A stretch of 5,825 nucleotides of DNA from an uncultured Caulobacteraceae bacterium (GTDB lineage: Bacteria; Pseudomonadota; Alphaproteobacteria; Caulobacterales; Caulobacteraceae), in contig CAISGS010000279.1 of assembly GCA_903884915.1 (NCBI GenBank), positions 1 to 5,825 on the forward strand, given 5' to 3'. Both the position numbers and the translations under genes were made by a program. Below are positions 1 through 5,707 of the stretch, one piece after another. The stretch's first letter is position 1. Each line of letters starts with the position of its first letter. Under the pieces are notes generated by a model. That model was given only the letters and a program-made list of their open reading frames with translations, made no database searches and was not told where the DNA came from.

Positions 1-473
1 GCGTTGATCTAGAGCGTATCGTCTCCATCGAGCCAGAGTTCCTCAACCCTGCCCATGGCGAGGATGGCCACGTCCACGACGAACATTGTGACCATGATCA
101 TGGGCACGATCATGGCCCTCACCATCATGGCCACGATCACGGGCATGATCATGCCAAGGCGTCAGACATTCATGATGACGATATTCGCGGCATCAGCCTG
201 CGTCTCGACCGCCCAGTCGATGGGGGCAAGATCACGACCTGGCTCAACGACCTGCTCGCAGCGCAAGGCCCCGATATCCTGCGGGCCAAGGGCATTATCG
301 ATGTGGCGGGTGATGAGCGGCGTCTGGTCTTCCAGGCCGTGCACATGATCCTAGAGGGCGACTTCCAGCGCCCTTGGAATGCCACCGATCAGCGCCATAG
401 CCGTCTGGTCTTTATTGGCCGCGATCTTGACGAGGCCAAGCTGCGGGCAGGTTTTGAGGCCTGCGCGGCCTAG
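1..473 (+). CDS. CobW/COG0523-family GTP-binding metallochaperone, C-terminal part (5' truncated by window)
   Basis: Only the last 156 residues are present; the first full codon is at base 3 and the frame ends at TAG 471-473. The upstream GTPase domain (Walker A, CxCC motif) lies outside the window. Three parts are seen. A short segment ending the GTPase region contains ERIVSIEPEFLNP. A linker at visible residues 18-50 carries 15 histidines in 33 residues, alternating with Asp and Gly, plus one Cys. A CobW C-terminal domain then starts with IRGISLRLDRPVD, continues with RAKGIIDVAGDERRLVFQAV, and ends with the typical HSRLVFIGRDLDEAKLRAGF and a final CAA. COG0523 proteins are GTP-dependent metal chaperones for zinc, cobalt or nickel, and His-rich linkers are common in the zinc-related subgroups. 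Zinc is therefore the most likely metal here, but the subfamily cannot be set without the N-terminus. The gene converges on maeB. No ATG start exists in this frame inside the window, as expected for a truncated gene. Confidence 0.9.
   Translation, partial: VDLERIVSIEPEFLNPAHGEDGHVHDEHCDHDHGHDHGPHHHGHDHGHDHAKASDIHDDDIRGISLRLDRPVDGGKITTWLNDLLAAQGPDILRAKGIIDVAGDERRLVFQAVHMILEGDFQRPWNATDQRHSRLVFIGRDLDEAKLRAGFEACAA
54..152 (+). repeat. His/Asp/Gly low-complexity coding repeat with DNA palindromes
   Basis: This tract encodes the metal-binding linker of the CobW-family protein. The DNA is a degenerate tandem array of cat/cac, gat and ggc codons (His-Asp-His-Gly units). Because the His-Asp-His codons cat-gat-cat are self-complementary, the tract contains perfect palindromes: CATGATCATG at 93-102 and GGCATGATCATGCC at 142-155. 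These are best explained as by-products of the codon pattern. Repeats of this kind are prone to length changes by replication slippage. Confidence 0.75.
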
Positions 474-479
474 GCTCAA

Positions 480-529
480 GGATAGGCCCCTCCACAGGCA
501 GCCAAGGGTGCCTATGGAGGGATAGGCCC
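480..529. repeat. 10-bp direct repeat flanking the hairpin
   Basis: GGATAGGCCC occurs at 480-489 and again at 520-529, on either side of the hairpin, and overlaps its base. The second copy runs to the first base of the maeB stop codon on the complementary strand. It may be a chance product of the GC-rich gap or the trace of a small duplication. Confidence 0.5.
488..521. terminator. Candidate bidirectional terminator hairpin between convergent genes
   Basis: The left arm, 488-500 (CCCTCCACAGGCA), pairs with 509-521 (TGCCTATGGAGGG) around an 8-base loop, giving a 13-bp stem with one mismatch. The mismatch is C-A on the plus strand and becomes a G-U wobble in the minus-strand transcript, so the stem is stronger for maeB readout. 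It begins 14 bases after the cobW-family stop and 7 bases after the maeB stop. Neither side carries a clear U-tract, so it is not a textbook intrinsic terminator. It may act with Rho or simply protect 3' ends. Confidence 0.55.
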
Positions 530-2820
530 TAGTCTTCGGTGTCGTCCGACAGGGGCCGGTCATAGGCGGCCATGGTCGCCATGTTCAAAATGCCAGACAC
601 CGACGATGACAGCGGGCAGATCTGCACCGGGCGCGACATGCCCAGCAAGATCGGACCCAGAACCGTCGCGCCGCCTAGAGCCTGCACCAGCTTGGTGGAG
701 ATTGAGGCGGAGTGGATGGCCGGCATGATCAGGACATTGGCGTCACCGGTCAGGCGGCTGAAGGGATAGTTGGCGCGGGCCGTGGCATCGAGGGCCAGTT
801 CCGGGCTCATCTCGCCTTCATATTCAAAGTCGATCCCGTCCATCTCGTCGAGCGTGGCCACGGCTTCACGCACCTTTTCGGAGCGCAGACCCAGAGGCGT
901 GCCAAAGCTCGAATAGGACATGAAGGCCAGACGCGGCTTGAAGCCGAGAAGACGCACGGCGCGCGCGGCCTCAATGGCGATCTCAACCAGCTCGTCGGCT
1001 TCTGGCATTTCGGTGACATTGGTATCAGCAATGAACAGGGTCCGGCCCTTGGTCAGGACGATGGACATGCCCATGACGCGGCCAGCGGGGGCCGGGTCGA
1101 TGGCGCGCAGGACCTCTTCGAGCACCTGATCGTACGAGCGGGTAACGCCCGTGACCATGCCGTCCGCGTCGCCCATCGCCACCATACAGGCGGCAAAGGA
1201 GTTGCGATCCTGATTGATCAGGCGCTGGACGTCGCGCTGCAGGTAACCCTCACGCTGCAGGCGGTTATAGAGATAGTCGACATAGTCCGAATTGCGGTCG
1301 GACATGCGGGCATTGACCACTTCCAGCGGGTTCTCTTCGGGATCGATCCCCGCCAGACGCATGTTCTGATGCACCAGCTCTTCACGGCCGACCAAGATGG
1401 CATGGCCAAGGCCTTGGCTTTGGAAGGCATAGGCGGCGCGGATGACCGAGGGCTCTTCGCCCTCGGCAAAGACGATGCGCTTCTTGGGCGCGCTTTGCAC
1501 AGCGCCCGAGATCTTTTGTTGGAAGGCCGCCGTTGGATCGAGGCGCTGGGCCAGCGAGGCGCGGTAGGCGTCCATATCTTCGATGGGCTTGCGCGCCACG
1601 CCCGTATCCATAGCCGCTTGGGCCACGAAGGGGGGGACATAGCTCATCAGGCGCGGGTCGAAGGGTGAGGGGATTATATATTGCGGGCCGAACTTGAGCT
1701 GACGGCCATGATAGGCGGCGGCCACCTCATCGGGCACATCTTCACGGGCCAGCTGAGCCAAGGCATTGGCGCAGGCGATCTTCATCTCGTGATTGACCCG
1801 GCGGGCCCGCACATCCAGCGCGCCGCGGAAGATGTAGGGGAAGCCGAGAACATTATTGACCTGATTGGGATAGTCCGACCGGCCCGTGGCGACGATGGCG
1901 TCGGGACGCACGGCATGGACCTCTTCGGGCGTGATTTCCGGATCCGGATTGGCCATGGCGAAGATCAGGGGATTGGGAGCCATCGACTTGACCATCTCTT
2001 GGGTCAGGGCGCCCTTGGCCGACAGACCGATAAAGACATCCGCACCAACCATGGCGTCGGCCAAGGTCCGGCAGCTGGTCTCGACCGCATGGGCCGACTT
2101 ATACTGGTTCATGCTCTCGGTCCGGCCGCGATAGATGACGCCGGTGGTGTCAACAGCGATGCAGTTTTCTGCGCGCACGCCCATGGCCTTCATCAGGTCG
2201 AGCGAGGCAATGCCCGCCGCGCCAACGCCGCAGAGGACGAGCTTCACATCTTCTAGGCGACGACCTTGAATGTGGCAGGCATTGATCAGGCCAGCGGCCG
2301 AGATGATCGCCGTGCCATGCTGGTCATCATGGAACACCGGAATATCGAGCAGTTCCTGAAGTTCGCTCTCGATGCGGAAACATTCGGGGCTCTTAATATC
2401 TTCCAGATTGATGCCGCCAAAGGTGACGCCGATATTTTTGATGACGGTGATGATCTCGTCGGGGTCCTTGGAGGAGACCTCGATATCGATGGAATCGACG
2501 TCGGCAAAGCGCTTGAACAGGACCGACTTGCCCTCCATCACCGGCTTGGAGGCCAGAGCCCCAAGGTCGCCAAGGCCCAAAATCGCCGTGCCGTTGGAAA
2601 TGACCGCCACCAGATTGCCCTTGGACGTATAGTCATAGGCCAGATCAGGATTTTCCGCGATGGCACGCACTGGCACCGCAACCCCGGGCGAATAGGCCAG
2701 CGACAGGTCGCGCTGAGTATCCATGGGCTTGGTCGGGATGATGGCGATCTTGCCGGGCGTTGGGTACTTGTGGAACGCCAAGGCTTCTTCGTCAGTGAAA
2801 GTACGCTTTTCGGTGGTCAT
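529..2820 (-). CDS. maeB: NADP-dependent malic enzyme, MaeB type (malic enzyme fused to a phosphotransacetylase-like domain)
   Basis: The 763-residue product catalyses oxidative decarboxylation of malate to pyruvate and CO2, with reduction of NADP+ or NAD+, in the cytosol. It feeds pyruvate/acetyl-CoA pools and supplies NADPH. Length matches the family (about 760-770). The N-terminal malic enzyme domain, about 20-160, has SLAYSPGVA with the candidate catalytic Tyr43, LGLGDLG at 81-87, and PVMEGKSVLFKRF with candidate catalytic Lys98. INLEDI (Glu140, Asp141) and FHDDQHGTA (Asp165, Asp166) supply metal ligands. The NAD-binding domain, about 165-430, has the Rossmann loop GVGAAGIA at 198-205 and MANPDPE near 289-295. 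From about residue 447 to the end lies a PTA-like domain beginning KKRIVFAEGEE. In this family that domain is regulatory, binding acetyl-CoA, and is not catalytic. The ATG at 2820 is chosen because MTTEKRTFTDEEALAFHKYP fits the family N-terminus. A GTG at 2865 would add 15 residues with no homology-like character. The ribosome site (GGGA) is weak. Cofactor preference is inferred from the family. Confidence 0.97.
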   Translation of the reverse strand: MTTEKRTFTDEEALAFHKYPTPGKIAIIPTKPMDTQRDLSLAYSPGVAVPVRAIAENPDLAYDYTSKGNLVAVISNGTAILGLGDLGALASKPVMEGKSVLFKRFADVDSIDIEVSSKDPDEIITVIKNIGVTFGGINLEDIKSPECFRIESELQELLDIPVFHDDQHGTAIISAAGLINACHIQGRRLEDVKLVLCGVGAAGIASLDLMKAMGVRAENCIAVDTTGVIYRGRTESMNQYKSAHAVETSCRTLADAMVGADVFIGLSAKGALTQEMVKSMAPNPLIFAMANPDPEITPEEVHAVRPDAIVATGRSDYPNQVNNVLGFPYIFRGALDVRARRVNHEMKIACANALAQLAREDVPDEVAAAYHGRQLKFGPQYIIPSPFDPRLMSYVPPFVAQAAMDTGVARKPIEDMDAYRASLAQRLDPTAAFQQKISGAVQSAPKKRIVFAEGEEPSVIRAAYAFQSQGLGHAILVGREELVHQNMRLAGIDPEENPLEVVNARMSDRNSDYVDYLYNRLQREGYLQRDVQRLINQDRNSFAACMVAMGDADGMVTGVTRSYDQVLEEVLRAIDPAPAGRVMGMSIVLTKGRTLFIADTNVTEMPEADELVEIAIEAARAVRLLGFKPRLAFMSYSSFGTPLGLRSEKVREAVATLDEMDGIDFEYEGEMSPELALDATARANYPFSRLTGDANVLIMPAIHSASISTKLVQALGGATVLGPILLGMSRPVQICPLSSSVSGILNMATMAAYDRPLSDDTED

Positions 2821-2863
2821 GATGTCCCGCGGATCTTGCAAGCCAGGTTCAAATTGAGGCCGC

Positions 2864-2892
2864 ACCCTAACGGCGCCGCCCCCCTGTCACAA
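2864..2892 (-). promoter_or_regulatory. Weak candidate promoter for maeB
   Basis: Reading the minus strand, TTGTGA (2892-2887, 4 of 6 to the -35 consensus) is followed by a 17-base spacer and TAGGGT (2869-2864, 3 of 6 to the -10). This would start transcription about 35-40 bases upstream of the maeB ATG. An AT-rich patch at 2916-2946 further upstream could instead hold the promoter, but I found no well-spaced hexamer pair in it. Confidence 0.22.
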
Positions 2893-2988
2893 CCGCATCC
2901 ATGAGGGGTCGAGGCAAATTCTACCGAATAAATAGGGTAAATATCCTGACGGGGGCCTATTCAAACATCTGTTTAGGGTTTTGTGCCA

Positions 2989-3018
2989 TTGATGTTGCGA
3001 CAGATGGCGGTCTATCAA
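2989..3018 (+). promoter_or_regulatory. Candidate dapB promoter
   Basis: TTGATG (2989-2994) and TATCAA (3013-3018) are separated by 18 bases and lie about 30 bases upstream of the dapB ATG, a plausible sigma-70-type arrangement. The same segment contains the inverted repeat ATTGAT (2988-2993) and ATCAAT (3014-3019), so it could also carry an operator. The match is modest and could be chance. Confidence 0.28.
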
Positions 3019-3032
3019 TTGACCCATTGTTT

Positions 3033-3038
3033 AAGGAA
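3033..3038 (+). promoter_or_regulatory. Ribosome binding site of dapB
   Basis: AAGGAA lies 11 bases upstream of the ATG at 3050, which supports this start codon over any other in the frame. Confidence 0.7.
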
Positions 3039-3049
3039 AGCGGTTCGTT

Positions 3050-3874
3050 ATGGCCTCGTCATCAGCTGTCACTATCGGTGTTGCCGGGGCCCTTGGGCGT
3101 ATGGGTCAGGTCGTGACCGCTGCGTTGGATAGCCGCAGCGAAGCCCAAGGCGACGTGACCGTCAGCGCCCTGTTCGACCGCGTGGGAACCGAAGGTAGCC
3201 TCAGTGGGTCGCGCATCCTGACCTCGGCCATCGAGGCCATCGAGGCCAGCCGCGTCATTATTGATTTTACCCTGCCCAAGGCCTCTGCCGCCTTGGCGAG
3301 GTCCTGCGCCGAGCCTCGCGCGGTCGGCACCGTTCGTCCGGCCCTGATCATAGGCTCGACCGGATTTGATGCCGAAGACGAGGCGATGCTCACGGCGGCG
3401 GCAACCCAGATCGTCATTGTCCGTTCGGGCAACTTTTCGCTTGGCGTCAATATGCTGCTGGGTCTTGTGCGTCAGGCCGCGCGGGCGCTGGGACCTAAGG
3501 CCTATGATATTGAGGTGCTAGAGGCCCATCATCGCCGCAAGATCGACGCGCCCTCTGGAACGGCCCTGATGTTGGGGGAGGCGGCAGCAGTCGGACGCGG
3601 CATTGATCTGGCCAGCCATTCAGACCGAGGCCGCGATGGCCTGACCGGTCCGCGCAAGGAGGGCGATATCGGCTTCAGCGTCCTCCGCGGCGGTGGCATT
3701 GTCGGTGAGCATAGTGTGCTATTTGCCGCAGAAGACGAGATCTTGACCCTGTCCCATTCGGCGCGTGACCGAGGCCTATTTGCAAGGGGTGCGGTTGAGG
3801 CCGCCCTCTGGGCCGTCGCCCAGACCAAGCCCGGCCTCTATGATATGCAAGATGTCTTGGGTCTGAAGGCCTAG
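3050..3874 (+). CDS. dapB: 4-hydroxy-tetrahydrodipicolinate reductase
   Basis: The 274-residue cytosolic enzyme reduces 4-hydroxy-tetrahydrodipicolinate with NAD(P)H to tetrahydrodipicolinate, the second dedicated step to diaminopimelate and lysine. The N-terminal nucleotide-binding domain opens with the hallmark [10 protein letters not shown] at residues 10-19. Asp43-Arg44 sits at the end of the second strand, where E. coli has Glu-Arg, which suggests use of both NADH and NADPH (inference). DFT at 72-74 and GSTGF at 102-106 line the active site. The catalytic domain has SGNFSLGVN at 126-134 and [16 protein letters not shown] at 158-173, containing catalytic His160 and Lys164 (E. coli His159 and Lys163). 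RGGGIVGEH lies at 213-221 and the C-terminal signature [11 protein letters not shown] at 262-272. Length is normal for the family. The gene is transcribed away from maeB and runs tail-to-tail into dut, sharing the CTAG at 3871-3874 as both stop codons. No other lysine-pathway gene is in the window. Confidence 0.97.
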   Translation: MASSSAVTIGVAGALGRMGQVVTAALDSRSEAQGDVTVSALFDRVGTEGSLSGSRILTSAIEAIEASRVIIDFTLPKASAALARSCAEPRAVGTVRPALIIGSTGFDAEDEAMLTAAATQIVIVRSGNFSLGVNMLLGLVRQAARALGPKAYDIEVLEAHHRRKIDAPSGTALMLGEAAAVGRGIDLASHSDRGRDGLTGPRKEGDIGFSVLRGGGIVGEHSVLFAAEDEILTLSHSARDRGLFARGAVEAALWAVAQTKPGLYDMQDVLGLKA

Positions 3875-3878
3875 ACCC
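3859..3878. terminator. Weak hairpin spanning the shared dapB/dut stop codons
   Basis: GGGTCT (3859-3864) pairs perfectly with AGACCC (3873-3878) around an 8-base loop that contains the palindrome AGGCCT. A second GACCC at 3884-3888 could pair with the same left arm. There is no U-tract on either strand. With no intergenic space between dapB and dut, this is the only obvious local structure that could help end both transcripts. Confidence 0.3.
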
Positions 3879-4344
3879 CGGTCGACCCAAAGCCGCCAGC
3901 GCCGCGCGCGGTCTCATCAAGACTGTCGACCTGCTGCCAAGCGGCCTGCACCACCGGCGCGACCACCATCTGGGCAATGCGCTCGCCGCGCCGAATGATG
4001 AAGTCTTCTGCCCCAAGATTGATCAAGATGACCTTCAGTTCGCCGCGATAGTCGCTGTCGACCGTGCCGGGACTGTTGAGGCAGGTGATGCCAGCCTTGG
4101 CGGCTAGGCCCGACCGGGGGCGGACCTGTACCTCAAAGCCTGCCGGAACGGCGATGCACAGGCCCGTCGGGACCATGGCGCGCGATCCGGGGCGCAGAAC
4201 CACTGGGGCCTCATCTTCGACCGCGGCGCGCAGATCCATCCCGGCAGCGCCTAAGGTCTCATAGGCTGGCAGGGGCAGGCCTTGAGCATGGGCCATCTGC
4301 ACAACGGCGATGGTTGGGGCGGCAAGTCCAGTGGCGAGGGTCAT
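3871..4344 (-). CDS. dut: dUTP diphosphatase (dUTPase)
   Basis: The 157-residue product is a trimeric-type dUTPase that hydrolyses dUTP to dUMP and pyrophosphate. It keeps uracil out of DNA and supplies the thymidylate synthase substrate. All five conserved motifs are present in order: I, AGMDLRA at 34-40; II, PRSGLA at 76-81; [13 protein letters not shown] at 93-102 with catalytic Asp96 and a substrate-stacking Tyr99; [10 protein letters not shown] at 119-126; V, the glycine-rich P-loop-like [10 protein letters not shown] at 147-156 with Phe152 to cover the base. Length is typical for bacteria. The ATG at 4344 overlaps the coaBC stop as ATGA, with a weak AAGG site (4355-4352) inside coaBC, so translation is probably coupled. 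The residues before motif I ([10 protein letters not shown]) are variable in the family, so a slightly later start cannot be excluded, but the overlap favours this one. The gene ends tail-to-tail with dapB. Confidence 0.97.
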   Translation of the reverse strand: MTLATGLAAPTIAVVQMAHAQGLPLPAYETLGAAGMDLRAAVEDEAPVVLRPGSRAMVPTGLCIAVPAGFEVQVRPRSGLAAKAGITCLNSPGTVDSDYRGELKVILINLGAEDFIIRRGERIAQMVVAPVVQAAWQQVDSLDETARGAGGFGSTGV

Positions 4345-5558
4345 GTCAGGGCCTTGGCAATTTGGATGGCGATCAGTTTAGCAACGTCCGACTTGGGAGC
4401 CTTTTCCCAGCGTTCGGTACCCTCAGGCGTGACGAGCAGAACCGTATTGTCCTCGCCGCCCATCACGCCGGGCTGGGTCACATCATTGGCAATGACCCAG
4501 TCGCAGCCCTTTTTGGTCAGTTTGGCGCGGGCGTGGGCTTCGACATCGTTAGTTTCCGCCGCAAAGCCGATGACCAGCTTGGGGCGGTTTGGACCTTGGG
4601 CCGCGAGGCCAGCCAAGATGTCGGGGTTCTCGATCAGGCTAATGGCGGGCGGGCCGTCTGGGCCCTTCTTGATCTTGAGGGCCCCTTCTTCAGCGGGGCG
4701 CCAGTCGGCGACGGCTGCCACACAGATGGCGACATCAGCGGGAAGCGCCGCTTGGCAGGCGGCCTGCATCTGGATCGCGGTCTCGACATCGATGCGGTGC
4801 ACACCGGGCGGGGTGGGCAGGGCAACGGGGCCCGCAACGAGCGTCACCTCAGCCCCGAGCGCGCTTAGGGCCTGGGCAATCGCAAAGCCCTGCTTGCCGC
4901 TTGAGCGGTTAGTGATCAGGCGGACCGGATCAATGGGCTCGACGGTTGGACCGGCCGTAACCAGAGCGCGGCGTCCCTTGAGCGGTAGATTGCCCGCCAT
5001 CTCTTGGGACGCAGGCTCTTGGGTAAAGCGCTCCATGATGGCAACAAAGATGGCAGCCGGTTCGGCCATGCGGCCTGGTCCAAATTCACCGCAGGCCATG
5101 GCCCCGTCATCGGGTCCGACAAAGCTAATGCCGTCGCCAGCGAGGGTGGCGATATTGCGCTGGGTGGCGGGATGGTTCCACATCCGCACATTCATGGCCG
5201 GGGCCATCAGGACGGGCTTATCGGTGGCCAGCAAGGCTGTGGTCGCCAAATCATTAGCCAGGCCATTGGCCGCTCTGGCCATCAGGTCTGCGGTCGCCGG
5301 GGCCACCACCACCAGATCGGCAGAGCGCGACAGCTGGATATGGCCCATCTCGGCCTCATCGGTCAGCGAGAACAACTCCTGATAGACCCGATCTTCGGAC
5401 AGGGCCGCCAGCGACAAGGGGGTGACAAAGGCTTCGCCGCCCTTGGTCAGGATACAGCGCACCGCAATGCCGGACTTGCGCAAGAGGCGCACCAGCTCAA
5501 GGCATTTGTAGGCGGCAATGCCGCCGCCCACGATCAACAGGACCCGTTTGTCACTCAC
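4341..5558 (-). CDS. coaBC: Bifunctional phosphopantothenoylcysteine decarboxylase / phosphopantothenate-cysteine ligase
   Basis: The 405-residue fused enzyme performs two steps of coenzyme A synthesis. The CoaB part joins 4'-phosphopantothenate to cysteine using CTP. The FMN-dependent CoaC part decarboxylates the product to 4'-phosphopantetheine. The CoaC domain, about 1-180, shows the flavoprotein motif GGGIAAYK at 11-18, [10 protein letters not shown] with catalytic His73, the PAMN motif with Asn123, and ACGEFGPGR with Cys156 on the substrate flap (E. coli His75, Asn125, Cys158). The CoaB domain, about 195-405, shows [20 protein letters not shown] at 201-220 with Asn217 in the position of the E. 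coli catalytic Asn210, AAVADWRP at 281-288, KIKK at 295-298 with the ligase lysine, and GFAAET at 331-336. The GTG at 5558 is chosen because [18 protein letters not shown] fits the family N-terminus and GGGAG lies 9 bases upstream. An ATG at 5591 would add 11 residues and a TTG at 5615 would add 19. The gene is first in an operon with dut. Confidence 0.96.
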   Translation of the reverse strand: MSDKRVLLIVGGGIAAYKCLELVRLLRKSGIAVRCILTKGGEAFVTPLSLAALSEDRVYQELFSLTDEAEMGHIQLSRSADLVVVAPATADLMARAANGLANDLATTALLATDKPVLMAPAMNVRMWNHPATQRNIATLAGDGISFVGPDDGAMACGEFGPGRMAEPAAIFVAIMERFTQEPASQEMAGNLPLKGRRALVTAGPTVEPIDPVRLITNRSSGKQGFAIAQALSALGAEVTLVAGPVALPTPPGVHRIDVETAIQMQAACQAALPADVAICVAAVADWRPAEEGALKIKKGPDGPPAISLIENPDILAGLAAQGPNRPKLVIGFAAETNDVEAHARAKLTKKGCDWVIANDVTQPGVMGGEDNTVLLVTPEGTERWEKAPKSDVAKLIAIQIAKALT

Positions 5559-5567
5559 CGTGCTGTG

Positions 5568-5572
5568 CTCCC
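5568..5572 (-). promoter_or_regulatory. Ribosome binding site favouring the GTG start of coaBC
   Basis: On the minus strand GGGAG is followed by 9 bases and the GTG at 5558-5556. The alternative ATG at 5591 is preceded by GCAAAGCGCT, which has no good purine-rich site. This tips the start choice towards GTG but is not proof. Confidence 0.45.
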
Positions 5573-5648
5573 AAGCCAGAGCCGATTGCATAGCGCTTTG
5601 CGAGCAGGCGGGCAAATGGCGCGAGGGTTCGTTCCCTAGGTCCCGCGT

Positions 5649-5677
5649 TTGACAAGGTCGAATATCGGAGTCAATCT
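5649..5677 (+). promoter_or_regulatory. Candidate promoter for the downstream lipoprotein gene
   Basis: TTGACA at 5649-5654 is a perfect -35 hexamer. With a 17-base spacer the -10 position is CAATCT (5672-5677), a poor match to TATAAT. Transcription would begin near 5684, leaving a leader of about 25 bases before the ATG at 5708. A GANTC site (GAGTC, 5668-5672) touches the -10. On the opposite strand TTGACT (5674-5669) is a -35-like hexamer pointing towards coaBC, so the two divergent promoters may overlap. Confidence 0.4.
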
Positions 5678-5707
5678 ACTTCAGATGGTGAAATTGGGGG
5701 GCTAAAA

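Noticed and set aside
93..155. DNA palindromes as regulator binding sites
   Set aside because: They lie inside coding sequence and follow directly from repeated His-Asp-His codons.
55..348. Met/Thr/Ile-rich open frame of 97 codons at the left end
   Set aside because: It is the frame-shifted reading of the His-rich repeat; the overlapping frame that starts at base 3 gives a clear CobW C-terminal domain.
712..1668. Long plus-strand open frame of 318 codons opposite maeB
   Set aside because: It is antisense to a fully supported maeB. Its translation is rich in Gly, His and Arg with no domain signature, as expected from the complement of GC-biased codons.
2821..2865. N-terminal extension of maeB from a GTG at 2865
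   Set aside because: The extra 15 residues do not fit the family N-terminus, and there is no suitably spaced ribosome site upstream.
2266..2904. Plus-strand open frame of 212 codons over the maeB 5' region
   Set aside because: It mirrors conserved maeB coding sequence and shows no ribosome site or recognisable domain.
2901..3116. Possible 71-codon gene in the maeB-dapB gap
   Set aside because: It overlaps the dapB promoter, ribosome site and first 67 bases, has no ribosome site of its own, and shows no motif. It is more likely a chance frame in regulatory DNA.
4282..5382. Plus-strand open frame of 366 codons opposite coaBC and dut
   Set aside because: It is antisense to two well-supported genes, its translation is Ser/Ala/Arg-rich low-complexity with no motif, and it crosses the coaBC-dut junction.
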